Shown in pieces: positions 42,866 through 52,006 of a stretch of 64,000 nt of DNA. The DNA lies in the NCBI RefSeq assembly GCF_000350225.1, contig NW_005178579.1, positions 226,815 to 290,814 of the forward strand, read 5' to 3'. Under the pieces are notes generated by a model. That model saw only the letters and a list, made by a program, of their open reading frames with translations. It searched no databases and was not told the DNA's origin. Numbering within the stretch: position 1 is the first letter of the stretch; every line of letters begins with the position of its first letter. Source of the DNA: Chondrus crispus. Its lineage: Eukaryota > Rhodophyta > Florideophyceae > Gigartinales > Gigartinaceae. The position numbers were made by a program, and so were the translations under genes.

Positions 42866-45626
42866 ATGTATCGCGAAGAAATGAACGAGTTCAACCAGCG
42901 CGTGCGTAGCGATTCCACACCAAGCAATTCTAAGGATGACGTGCCCCGTGATCAGGCAGATGAGCCCTCTTTCCAGTCAGAGGACGAAAATAGGGAAGAC
43001 GAGGAGATAGATACGCACGCTGATGCTGACGTTGACTGTGATAAACAGGCCCAAGAGGATAAAGATATGGCCGAGCGAGCAGAACAGCTTCGCAAGGAGA
43101 GGGCAGCGCGGGGTATGCCTGCTGACTCTTTCAGTCAACATGGAGGCGACATTTATTCTAGTACTGAAGAGTTGAGCGATGATGAATTGAACTCCTCAAA
43201 TGGAGAGGCCGAGGAAGGATTCAACACAGATTTAAATCCGGCAGATTACATAGCCGACTATATAGATGTCGACATTGAAAATCAAGATGACGATGAGAGT
43301 GCCACAACACAGGATAACAACCATGCCGAAGACTACGATACTGTAAGTAAGAATGAAAGGCGGCGCCAGCAAAAGTACCAGTCCAAGAAGCGATGCTTGG
43401 ACCGCGCACGGGTTGCACTACAGGGAGATAGCGTTGCTGCTCGCACATGGAAGCCGCGCCCGGTGAAGTCGATTTTATCAGTCTTGGGAATGCGTCTCAG
43501 CGCTCGCTGGAAATGCGAGCAACTTGTGAGAGCACAGACAGCTGATTTGGGCGTGCAAAACGGTATAAATATCCACCAAACTCTAGTTAAGGTGGTCATG
43601 CGGTGCGGAGCTAAGACCTGCCACGCGACGTTCGTGTTCGATCTCCAACCACGGAGTGGTTTTTGGAAACTTAACAAGTACCTCGAATACGCAAACGAGT
43701 GTTTCGGACAGGTAGTGCCGGCCCCTGGAGCAAGCCCGACCAACCGGCGGATAAATCACAACAAAGCATGTGCTCCTGCATATACTGCACAGCAGGTAGC
43801 GCGTTGCATACTAGAAGAGGCATCGTGTGAACCTAATATCAACAGCAAGACCATAGCTGCCCTTGTTAAAAGCAAGGGTATCTATCGTCGACAACCACCG
43901 TACACGCATTACAGGACCATCCGCAAAGAGCTCCTCCGCCATCTCTGTATATCGAGGGCTGTGAATATGGCCTCTTTAGAAGGCTATGCTCAATTATTGA
44001 AGGATTGCGGACATCACGTAGAGCTTATTATCATGGATGGGCTCGAGATGAAAGCGCAGCGCATCAAATCAGCCAAACATATATTCAGACAATGCCAAAA
44101 GGCAAGGTCGCTGCCAAAGGAAGCTTCTTTTCAAGCCGACACGGTGGATTTGAGCGACATTAACGACAATACGCGTTATTACGGGGGGTTTGTGTTTGTC
44201 CCCTCCATCGCCGAGCATATTTGCCGCACTGGTCGTGCTACCACGACTGCCGACGCAGCACACTGCGACGGGGTGGGACCACAAAGCTATGGAACGACAT
44301 TCGAGGTCCTTGCGTACGACTGTAACAGTCATCTAGTTCCAATTGTATTTGCACATCATGTTGGGGCAGAGTGCTTAGAAACGTGGAGTCTGGTATTCGA
44401 AACCTGCTCAAAGATCCCAGGCTTCGATGTGGAAAGGAGAACCACAATTGTGGACCAAGAGAAGGCGATCGATTCCGCATTTCGAAAATGCATGAAGAGC
44501 GCAAACTTGTTTTTGGACCCTCTCCACGTCAAGAAAAACCTGGCACCGAGACTTGGTGCAAATAAAACTAGCGGTCTACAGATGTATGAAAACGCTGTAT
44601 ACGCCCCAGACAGGCAGGCGGTAATGATGATCAAAGCTGGATACTCAGATGTTCAACGGGACTATCTGGCACGGTTTCAAGACTCAGAACTGTACAGGGC
44701 ATTTTCAAAACTAGAGGATTTGACGACCTCTTCGCAAGGGGCAGAGAGTGAGATGGCATCAGCTATTAGAAATAACATCAGATCCGTAGAGCCGCAGAAA
44801 TGTAATGATATCCACAGTACTGCTAACGCAAAGGTCACGCTTCTTGAAGCGACAAATTGCAGCAATTGAGTGTGCCAAACCGATGCCACCAAATACTGAG
44901 AAGCATTTGGCATCACTTGTGCTTCGAGCAAGGGGGTATCAGCGGTCGGTGAGATTCATCTCTGGAACGCGCCAAACTGAGGCAACGGTTCGAAGCCAGA
45001 CAGACGGTTCAATACTCCGCCGAGTTGTCTTGCGAGATACGCCGCAATCGTCACCGCTATGTTGTAGTCATGCCGAAAAAGGCACTGGATTCCCATGCTT
45101 ACACGGAGTTGCAGTCTTGAGCGAAAAATTTGGTGTGAGCAATTTGCACAAGTTCATCGCTGAGAGACATCTTACGAAGGCGTGGAAGAGACAGTATGAA
45201 AACTGCACGTTCCAGCTCCCGTCTCAGTCGCGCGTTGATGAAGTTATGCTCAGTGCGAAGAAATTGGTAGTGTCAGGAAAGAACCTTCATGTACCGAAAG
45301 CCATTCCACCGCCTAGAGGCCGCCCGGTAAAGAATGCGGGAAAAAGGCGGAAAGGATGGTATGAGAAGGGACCTGAGGCTCGCAAAAACGTTCTTATTCC
45401 TGCTCACTATGTCAGTTGGACGGTCATGTATCCACCAGCTGCCAACTGCGACAGCTGTTTGACGATACCTGAGCGCAACTCGCCGGCGGCATCCAGGACA
45501 TGGACATCGACGACGACGCAGAGCGTCATCTCCCTTCACTGTGTAAAATGGGCACGAAAAAAGGGGACGCGGGGGAGCTGCGGAGAACCGGTTGGCCGGG
45601 TGAGAAGGAGGGGGAGAAGGGGATGA
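42866..45626 (+). pseudogene. MULE transposase with zinc fingers (one frameshift)
   Basis: An acidic, Ser/Glu-rich N-terminus (to about residue 160) leads to a Cys/His DNA-binding part (VVMRCGAKTCHATFVF...NECFGQ...NHNKAC) and the MULE catalytic domain: D in AAHCDGVGPQSYGT, ECLETWSLVF, D in TTIVDQEKAIDSAF and DPLHVKKNL. The frame ends at 44869, but the next frame continues the same protein (ERAR-type helix, SWIM zinc finger CCSHAEKGTGFPCLHGVAVL, then a Lys/Arg-rich tail with GRPVKNAGKRRKG), so one indel lies near 44810-44840. The gene lies downstream of the J-domain frame on the same strand. Confidence 0.8.
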
Positions 45627-45749
45627 AAGAGGATGAAAGAGGATGAAAGAGGTTGGGTTTGTTGTCGTTGACGCCGAAGGTGATGATGGAAGAGTAGGGT
45701 ATCGTAGATAGATGAGACCCGCAAGACTTGTAAACGGAAAATTTGGGAC

Positions 45750-46563
45750 TGCCCTTGAACGTGGGCGTCGCGCGCAGTCATGGGTCGGGCCAGGGGCGTG
45801 CTGCGGGTGGGAAACTACACCGTGCGTCCGGCGGAGGTTAGCGGGCTGCGGAAGCATGCACGGTACGGGGCGAAGGTAGTACGGTGGACAAGGGCGGGCG
45901 AGGGCGGGCGAGGACGGAAATGGAGAGGAGGGGTGTGCGTGGTGGCAAGGTGAGTGCATGCCGGAAGGAGGGACGCTGATTTCAGGCGTGGCCGGAAACG
46001 GGGCGCAGCGGGCAAAGGATGCGGGCAAGATATAGGCAATGGACAAAAACTGGAGCAGGAAAAAACCGGATCAGAGCGTATCTCCCTCCCCTGGCAAAAC
46101 GGGGACAAAAATAGGCATCCCATTCTTCCACGCACCCAACGCCCCGCAACTCCCGCGCCGCCCGCGACGCACGCGCCGGATCACCAAGCAGATCCAATTC
46201 ATCGCGAGCTGTGGCTCCAAGCGCCGCTTCCTTTCCGAGCGGAAGCGCCTGCTGTACGAAACGGCCTGCCAGGAGGACGCGCTGCGCCCCCCACCCACGT
46301 CCGTGCATAACAGCTTCGTCCCATGGGAGCCCACGGCCGATCGCAAGTCGTTCTTCTCGCCAGCTTTCAACTACACGCTTCTGGGGGCTTATGGGTGCGT
46401 ACGTGCTCAGCGCTTGTCATGTATGGTTTATCTGTTTCGGAATGGATCGCACGCCTCGCCGCATAGTGGAGAAGAAAAAGGTAAGTCAACAGACGAACTT
46501 CTCGTCCGTCCACAGCACCCTCTCCAAATCCCCCTGTTTAAATACCCATCTGTCTCCCTCTAA
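45750..46563 (+). other. GC-rich passenger sequence in the MULE, possible captured host gene piece
   Basis: Base composition shifts to GC-rich, with third-position C/G bias like the host genes. A frame from ATG 46039 reads RRITKQIQFIASCGSKRRFL and SVHNSFVPWEPTADRKSFFS, protein-like but unrecognised, then passes a possible donor site (GGTGCGTACG near 46392). Gene-fragment capture is well known for MULEs; here it is inference from composition only. Confidence 0.35.
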
Positions 46564-47108
46564 GCGATCGATGATCGGTCGTGCGTGGTGCGATATGAGA
46601 GCTATGATATAAGACACAATGCTAGCGATCGTGTCTTAGAAGTTGAACAAAGGACACACAAATTGGTTTTACCATAGAACATCCCTTTTGAAAAAGTTAA
46701 AAGACGAGATGGAAAAAGCAGATGCATTAAAGCAGAGGCATTACCATCTCGCATTTCCCGTCGTAGAAAGCGGTACCAGCGCGGGGCGAACGTCGTAGCA
46801 TGTTCGATGGTTGCAAGGAGGGGATTGAAGGGCTACTAAAAGCACCCTTGCGTACTTTGCTTACGGTAGCCTAGTCCCCCCCCCCAAAATGATCAAGAAA
46901 TCAGAGTCCCCCTACCATTGTAACAACTCCGCGAAAAGTGCGAGTCGGAAATCCAAATTCCCCCTCCTATTTGGGTCGATTTTTTTCGTCCCCCCCCTTT
47001 ATCGAAACAAAATGCACCTGCCCCCTACTGTATCGATACAATATCATGTGTCCCCCCCTGACACCGAAAGATTTTGACCTTGTCCCCCTCCCAATCTCAG
47101 AATGACCC

Positions 47109-47147
47109 TTAGAATAATAATTTGAGAGTCACATATGACACGTTGCA
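47109..47147 (-). repeat. 5' LTR of gypsy element 2, block 3 of 3
   Basis: Matches the end of the 3' LTR (TTTGAGAGTCACATATGACA...GCA) and is followed by the target duplication ATTGG. Its first nine bases are the right MULE duplication. Confidence 0.92.
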
Positions 47148-47152
47148 ATTGG

Positions 47153-47975
47153 TCTACCTAAATCCTACTGTTCCCCCGATGGCTGTTAACGCCTGCGGTT
47201 TTTTGTCAGCATCTAACATTACCGACAGTACCGACAGTTGACTCTGAAATCCATAAAGCTTGAACATCTATACAGCACAGTGCAATACTGTGCTACTTGC
47301 ACATGTCCAAATGCCGGGGATAGCCGAGCGCGGTCGGCTACACTCCGCCCCTCCATGGTCACACCCATTGGGCCCTGCCGCTGCTGTGGCTGCAGGGGCC
47401 GCGAGCGCCGGAACCTCGGCAGGCCACCGAGGGACGAGAACAGTAGCCATTCAGTATTGAATATAGCCTAGTCAAGAGTCGTTCTAGCGCCCTCCGGGTT
47501 GTCCGGAGGGCGTATACATACGCCCATATATGCGAATATTGTATATTCCGATAACCCGGAGGGTGCGAGCTCACAGAGCGGCCGTCGCCGCCTACTGCAC
47601 CTAAATAATGCACCTGGGTGCCATCTGTAGTCCAGTATGCTTAGTATCCTTCCCCTCTCATACTTCAAGCATCGCCACATCGACAAAAAGCTGTGCTGCT
47701 CCAGTAGGGAAGGGGGCTGCGTCAAGGTAATTTACTGACCACCACAAAGGAACACGTTCACGTTTTCATATAAACGTCATGTTTTTTATAGAGTATAACT
47801 CGAGAGTAGGCAGTGACCATTAAGGTGACGGTACTTTAGAAGTTGAAGCATTCCCAACCATATTATTATGGTAGGCGTGTTTTGAGGATTTAGGGCATAA
47901 CTCGACAGTGGCCAGTGACCACTGAAGGTACGGTACTGTCCTTTCAGGAGACAGGTGAACCATTCCCCTGTCGAG
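47153..47975. other. Intergenic upstream region of methyltransferase gene 2
   Basis: No gene recognised. It includes a GC-rich patch near 47320-47440 with small dyads, and a tandem promoter-proximal duplication described next. Confidence 0.45.
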
Positions 47976-47990
47976 TATATAATGGTAGGC
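47791..47990. repeat. Diverged tandem duplication before methyltransferase gene 2
   Basis: Two related copies (about 47791-47878 and 47893-47990), each with TATAACTCGA or CATAACTCGA, CAGTGACCA, a GGTACT or GGTACGGTACT block and ATGGTAGGCG at the end. The second copy contains the TATA-like box. Confidence 0.7.
47976..47982 (+). promoter_or_regulatory. TATA-like box of methyltransferase gene 2
   Basis: TATATAA, exactly 112 bp upstream of the ATG at 48088, the same spacing as in gene 1. Confidence 0.6.
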
Positions 47991-48087
47991 GGGCCGCGGG
48001 CTGGAGGACGGTAGGCTGGCGGGCGAAGTGGAGATCGAAAGGCGCGCAACCGACACCCGGCGACGACCACCCCCTTTCCACTCCACG

Positions 48088-49298
48088 ATGACAATCTCTA
48101 AGCACAGCGAAGTCGTGCAGATGGTGCGCGCGTCGCCAAAACTACAAGTGATGTTTGCGGGGTTGCTGCTGGTGGGTTTCTTCTTTGTGGCTAGCTTGCG
48201 TTCGCCTGAGCAGCAAGTGGTAGCGGAAACTGTGTTCGAAGACCCGCGGACGTATGAGAAGTGGGCTAAGGAGGAGCCGAAAGCGCCGCTGCCGGGGCTG
48301 CGGTTCTACCACAACCCGTCGGAGGACAACGCGTTCGTGTTCAAGTCGAGCACGGGGCGGGACGTGGTGGGGCAGATCGCGGAGCATCTCGGGCTGAATC
48401 GCGGGGTGGAGGTCGGGGTGCAGCGCGGGGTATTTGCGGTGGAGACGCTGCGTCTGTGGAAGCGGTGTAGCAAGTACGTGCTGGTGGACCTGTGGATGCA
48501 TCAGGAGAACTACAAAGACAATGCCAACCTGGAACAGGATGCGCAGGATGCGATCATGCGGGCGGCCATGAACAACACGGAGCGGTTCGGGGACATGATT
48601 GAGACGTGCCGCAACTTCTCGGAGACGTGCGCCACGCGGTACGCCGACGATTTCTTCGACTACGCATACATCGACGCGCGGCATGACTTCAAGGGGGTGT
48701 TCTCCGACCTGTCTGCGTATTACCCCAAGGTGCGGGCGGGCGGGTTCCTCGCCGGGCACGACTACATCGACAGCCTGAAGGCGTTCGAGAACTCCAACCA
48801 GAACTGGACGGTGCAGTTCGACGGGACGTTAGACCACGGCCGGCAGGCGGTGAAGGGGGCGGTGAACCTGTTCTTCGCGCTGCAGGGGCTGCACGTGGCG
48901 ATGGTGAACGCGGACTCGCGGTGGCCCACGTGGGTAGCGTACAAGCCGCGGGCGTCGGAGCCGCGTGGTGCGAACCCCGCAGTGCACATAGCGGATCTAT
49001 CGTGCCTCTCCCCCGCGACGTGCGCGCTGGTGAGCGACGCGACGGTGGCTCACGCGCGCGCGTGGGAGCGGAAGAACGCGGGGTGCGTGGTGCTGGTGTG
49101 GACTGCGGAGACGGCGCGGCTAGCGTTCCCGGACGCGGTGGAGGGCCTGCGGGCGCAGTACCGGGGCGACGCGCGCGGCGCGGAGGAGAGGATGCTGGGG
49201 CTGGCCGTGGCGCGGTTCGGCGGCGTGGCGGTGGACCGGCGGGCGGTGGCGACGCGCGGGCTGGGGCGGGGGCTGCGCGCGGCGAGGGGGCGCGGCGG
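48088..49298 (+). CDS. Type II membrane methyltransferase-like protein (paralogue 2), cut by the assembly gap
   Basis: The ATG at 48088 corresponds to that of gene 1 (the frame is open from a GTG at 48028). The 403 complete codons before the gap match gene 1 over the whole length, by eye roughly three quarters identical. One transmembrane segment (VMFAGLLLVGFFFVAS) is followed by the same core: GVEVGVQRG, YVLVDLW, FFDYAYIDARHDFKGV, GGFLAGHDY. NFS and NWT sequons are kept; the first sequon of gene 1 (NAS) is NPS here and so unlikely to be used. Gene 1 has about 92 more residues beyond this point, so the C-terminus should lie in the gap. The frame that appears to continue after the Ns belongs to Copia sequence. 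Confidence 0.8.
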
Positions 49299-49398
49299 NN
49301 NNNNNNNNNNNNNNNNNNNNNNNNNNNNNNNNNNNNNNNNNNNNNNNNNNNNNNNNNNNNNNNNNNNNNNNNNNNNNNNNNNNNNNNNNNNNNNNNNN
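49299..49398. other. Assembly gap of 100 N
   Basis: Exactly 100 N, the usual placeholder for a gap of unknown size. Left of it is methyltransferase sequence, right of it Copia integrase, so the true distance and the junction are unknown. Confidence 0.99.
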
Positions 49399-49700
49399 CC
49401 TGTTCTGTGCGGTCAGACACTGGATATGCCAACACGGTGCACCAGAAACTGTCTCCGCTGATGACGTGTACAATCGTACGTCCCTCCGGAAACTCCTTGC
49501 CGCCCACCACATCCAATTCAAACCAAGACCCAGCCGCCGTCACAACAGAACTGGAATTGTTGAAAGAAAAAACGCCACTATCAAGTGCATACTTTCGAAG
49601 CTGGATGACGAACAAAGTTCGACCGACACTGAGACCATCCTTGCCCGCTCTGCATTCTTCTCAAACTTATTCTCCGGGAGCGAGATACTCAGTTCGTTCG
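49399..49700 (+). pseudogene. Copia integrase fragment
   Basis: In frame with 49466 the sequence reads VSADDVYNRTSLRKLLAAHH, QFKPRPSRRHNRTGIVERKN, then ATIKCILSKL: the second catalytic Asp, the conserved RPSRRHN turn and the catalytic Glu of a Ty1/copia integrase. It resembles ITYKPRPARSHNK in the element at 23.6-29.4 kb but is another copy, in the opposite orientation. It is cut on the left by the gap and fades out on the right. Confidence 0.7.
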
Positions 49701-49937
49701 GGGGAGGTGCGTGGCGGTGTGGGGCGGGGCGGGGGGGGAGGAGGAGAAGTGAAGGGCATGGCCTGTGGCCTGTACAAGTTGTACGGTGGGGCTGTGTAGT
49801 AGCTTGGGTCTCGTGTGGTACAGTGTTGTCGCAACACTGTTGCTGTATGGTGTGGGTTTCATATTTCATACGTCATGATGCGTGCGAATCGTACCTCACT
49901 CTTTTTTAGCGTGCGGACCAATAGGCTCTGAAGAAAA

Positions 49938-50050
49938 GATGATGCTGTGCGTCTGCACGGCACCGTGTTTGAAGAAACGATGGTGCGTCTCCACGGTACC
50001 GTGTTTGAAGGAAAGATGATGCGTCTGCGCGGCATCGTGTTTGAAGAAAA
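49938..50050. repeat. Three tandem units of about 36 bp
   Basis: Each unit carries a variant of GCGTCTGCACGGCACCGTGTTTGAAGAAA (GCGTCT, then CACGG or GCGG, then CCGTGTTTGAAG-type blocks). The stretch 49720-50435 around it holds no recognised gene, only ATATAGTGC-type motifs at 50140-50420. Confidence 0.8.
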
Positions 50051-50435
50051 CAATAGGCAGCGGACTCGATGACACCGCACCCGGCTACAGTACACAGGTA
50101 CGTACTGTACGGTACTGTACAGTAGTACAGGGGGGAGTCGCTCAATAGTGCCTACTTTAGTAGTGCTTCTCTCTATATAGTGCTAGGGCTCACCCTCTGG
50201 CACAGGTTATCATAAGCTCACACGTGTATCATCCGGCATGGTTCAGTACTCAAAGGATGAAGTTATTTACAGTAGTTGTGTTATACAGGCTTTGTTGTGA
50301 TTGTGTTAGCAGTGTGCTTTGTCCCCAAATATATATTTGAGCCTCCTTTATATAGTGCCATCCCCCCAATAGTGCCATAGCTAGAGGTATGTCACGCTAT
50401 AGCACTATATCGTAGGAGGCACTGTGTATGGAACC

Positions 50436-50474
50436 ACAACCCGGCTACTGTAATGTACAGTAGCCGGGTTGTGC
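50436..50474. repeat. Perfect 18-bp-arm hairpin
   Basis: CACAACCCGGCTACTGTA, a 3-nt loop ATG, then the exact complement. It sits just before the dispersed repeat at 50537. Confidence 0.95.
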
Positions 50475-50536
50475 TATACTGTATATACTGCAGTACTGTA
50501 TTGTAGCCGCAGATCAAGAGGGACTTACAGTCACCG

Positions 50537-51085
50537 GAAGACCTGGATGTACTGTACGTGTACGGTAGGTGGTCACAACAGTACTGTATGTACTCTTACA
50601 GTACCCGGAAGACTCGGACCAACAATGAGGAGCTGTTCGGCTGTTCAAAGACGGCAACCACCGTAGCAGGAATTGTCTGGACCGGAATATTTCTCTTCAC
50701 TGACAGCTCACTCAAATCGGGGCCAGGCTAGGGTCCCACTGTTGGCCCGAGTGGTCTGACCAACACGTGGCGCTCGGGGTTGCAACGAACGAAGCACGAG
50801 CCCGACCGGTCTCTGAGGGCCATTCCATTCATCGTGATTGGCAATCACGCAATCACGCAATCACGCGATCACGACATTAATTTAACGTCGTTCTGCAAGT
50901 TGGAGCACAAGATTAATTTTAAGTCGATTGTTTATTTCTTTAATGATCATGACCATTTTTTAGGAAACGTAATATAAACAACCAACCACAAGGGAGCAGG
51001 CACCATTTATTGACGTGATTGCGTGATTGCGTGATTGCCAATCACGATGAATGGAATGGCCCTGAGTTGTGCGGGCGCCGACGTG
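50537..51085 (+). repeat. Dispersed repeat, copy 1 (carries a MITE)
   Basis: Apart from the MITE, this is a near-identical inverted copy of about 58990-59305, including GGTAGGTGGTCACAACAGTA and GGAATATTTCTCTTCACTGA. The family is unknown and no coding frame is convincing. The two copies differ by small indels, such as TGGA in copy 2. Confidence 0.85.
50817..51062. mobile_element. 246-bp MITE with 49-bp perfect terminal inverted repeats
   Basis: Both ends read GGGCCATTCCATTCATCGTG inward and match without error for 49 bp, including tandem CAATCACG units. TGA flanks both sides (50814-50816 and 51063-51065). The paralogous site at about 59024 has a single CGA and no insert, a related empty site. 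A 3-bp duplication of T-N-A type and GGGCC ends point to a PIF/Harbinger-driven MITE. The perfect arms mean recent insertion. Confidence 0.92.
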
Positions 51086-52006
51086 TGAAGCATCAGAATC
51101 GCCCGCGCTGCATCTTCCGCTGTCCGGTGTCGCGCGACTCGAACTGCACCTACTGTTTACAGTAGGTAACATGTTACATAACATGTTAGCAACATGATGT
51201 TACAGTATGCTGTCCAGTACAGAAAGCTTTACAGCGACTTTGCGGAAGGTGTTGTTTGTGTTGTTTGTTGGTTGGTGTGCTGCACCGTACAATACAGTAC
51301 TTGTACTGCACGACCTGTCGATCAAAAGTACAGTGCCCACGGTGCGGCGATGGACTGTCCCGTCGCGAGGGAGCGGAGGGAGGCGGCGCCAGTGAGCTCG
51401 GTGCTTAATGTGTACCTTATCATATACCTTACATCTTTGTTTACGACAGAGCTAAGACCCGCAAGCGCGGCGCTGTCGCGGGAGCGCAGAACGTCGCCCC
51501 GATTGCATGCCTTCCTGACACCACACTGCCACACTGCCACACCGCACTTGTATGTTTTTGTTTAAACGTTGAAACCCCGACCTCGCCTTCGGTAACGTAC
51601 AGTACAGTTCCAAGTTGGAAGTTCAACTTCCAACGGTAGAGTGCTTTGCATATCCCGCACACCATCACTCTCCTGCACAAAGTTGTGGACGCAACTTGCT
51701 GTGCACTCGTCTTCAGCGCGACTGGGGCAAATCTCCCCTGTCGGGCCTGGGGCCCGACACACACACAACCACGCACAGTAGTGTACAGTATCTTCATAAA
51801 TCGACACAGAAACACATCAACCGCTTGCCCTCACTTCAACTCTGAGGCACTCTCTTCGCCTTCGCCTCGCCTCACCTTTCGTTTCACCTCATCAGTCGTC
51901 ACCGCTGCCCCCCCTCCCCCCCCTCCCTTCTTTTTGATTACCTTATCCCCACCGCCCCTCATTCCACGCCACCCTCCTCCTACCCCATCGCGCGTCGCGT
52001 ATCACC
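51086..52006. other. Upstream region of the hydrolase gene
   Basis: It contains several TACAGTAC-type dyads, a perfect 10-bp-arm dyad GTTGGAAGTT-C-AACTTCCAAC at 51614-51634 and, from about 51840, a C-rich pyrimidine leader that ends in a strong start context (CACCATGG). No frame in it is convincing. Confidence 0.45.

Larger units (their letters stand above)
42107..47108 (+). mobile_element. MULE (Mutator-like element) with long terminal inverted repeats
   Basis: It is 5,002 bp, flanked by the 9-bp duplication TTAGAATAA (42098-42106, 47109-47117), the length typical of Mutator-like elements. The terminal inverted repeats are about 115-120 bp and share AGGGGGACAAGGTCAAAATC and GATATTGTATCGATACAGTA. 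It carries a J-domain frame, a transposase gene with SWIM-type zinc finger, and a GC-rich tail region that does not look like transposon sequence. Confidence 0.93.
35048..47147 (-). mobile_element. Ty3/gypsy chromovirus 2, with Crypton and MULE nested in its 5' LTR
   Basis: The 3' LTR (35048-35332, 285 bp) is intact. The matching 5' LTR starts at 39572 and is split into three blocks (39572-39743, 42022-42106, 47109-47147) by two later insertions. ATTGG duplicates the target at 35043-35047 and 47148-47152. A primer-binding site, TGGTAGCATCGC (minus strand, 39570-39559), follows the LTR by one base. Gag, protease, reverse transcriptase, integrase and chromodomain lie between. By eye the first LTR block differs from its partner at about 7 of 170 positions. 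Multiple stops, frameshifts and an internal deletion make it defective. Confidence 0.93.

Noticed and set aside
45273..46046. 257-codon minus-strand ORF in the MULE tail
   Set aside because: Pro/Ser/His-rich low complexity opposite a GC-rich plus strand; no domain and no neighbour support.
48921..49799. ORFs reading through the N gap, including a 292-codon frame
   Set aside because: They consist partly of unknown bases and join unrelated sequence on both sides.
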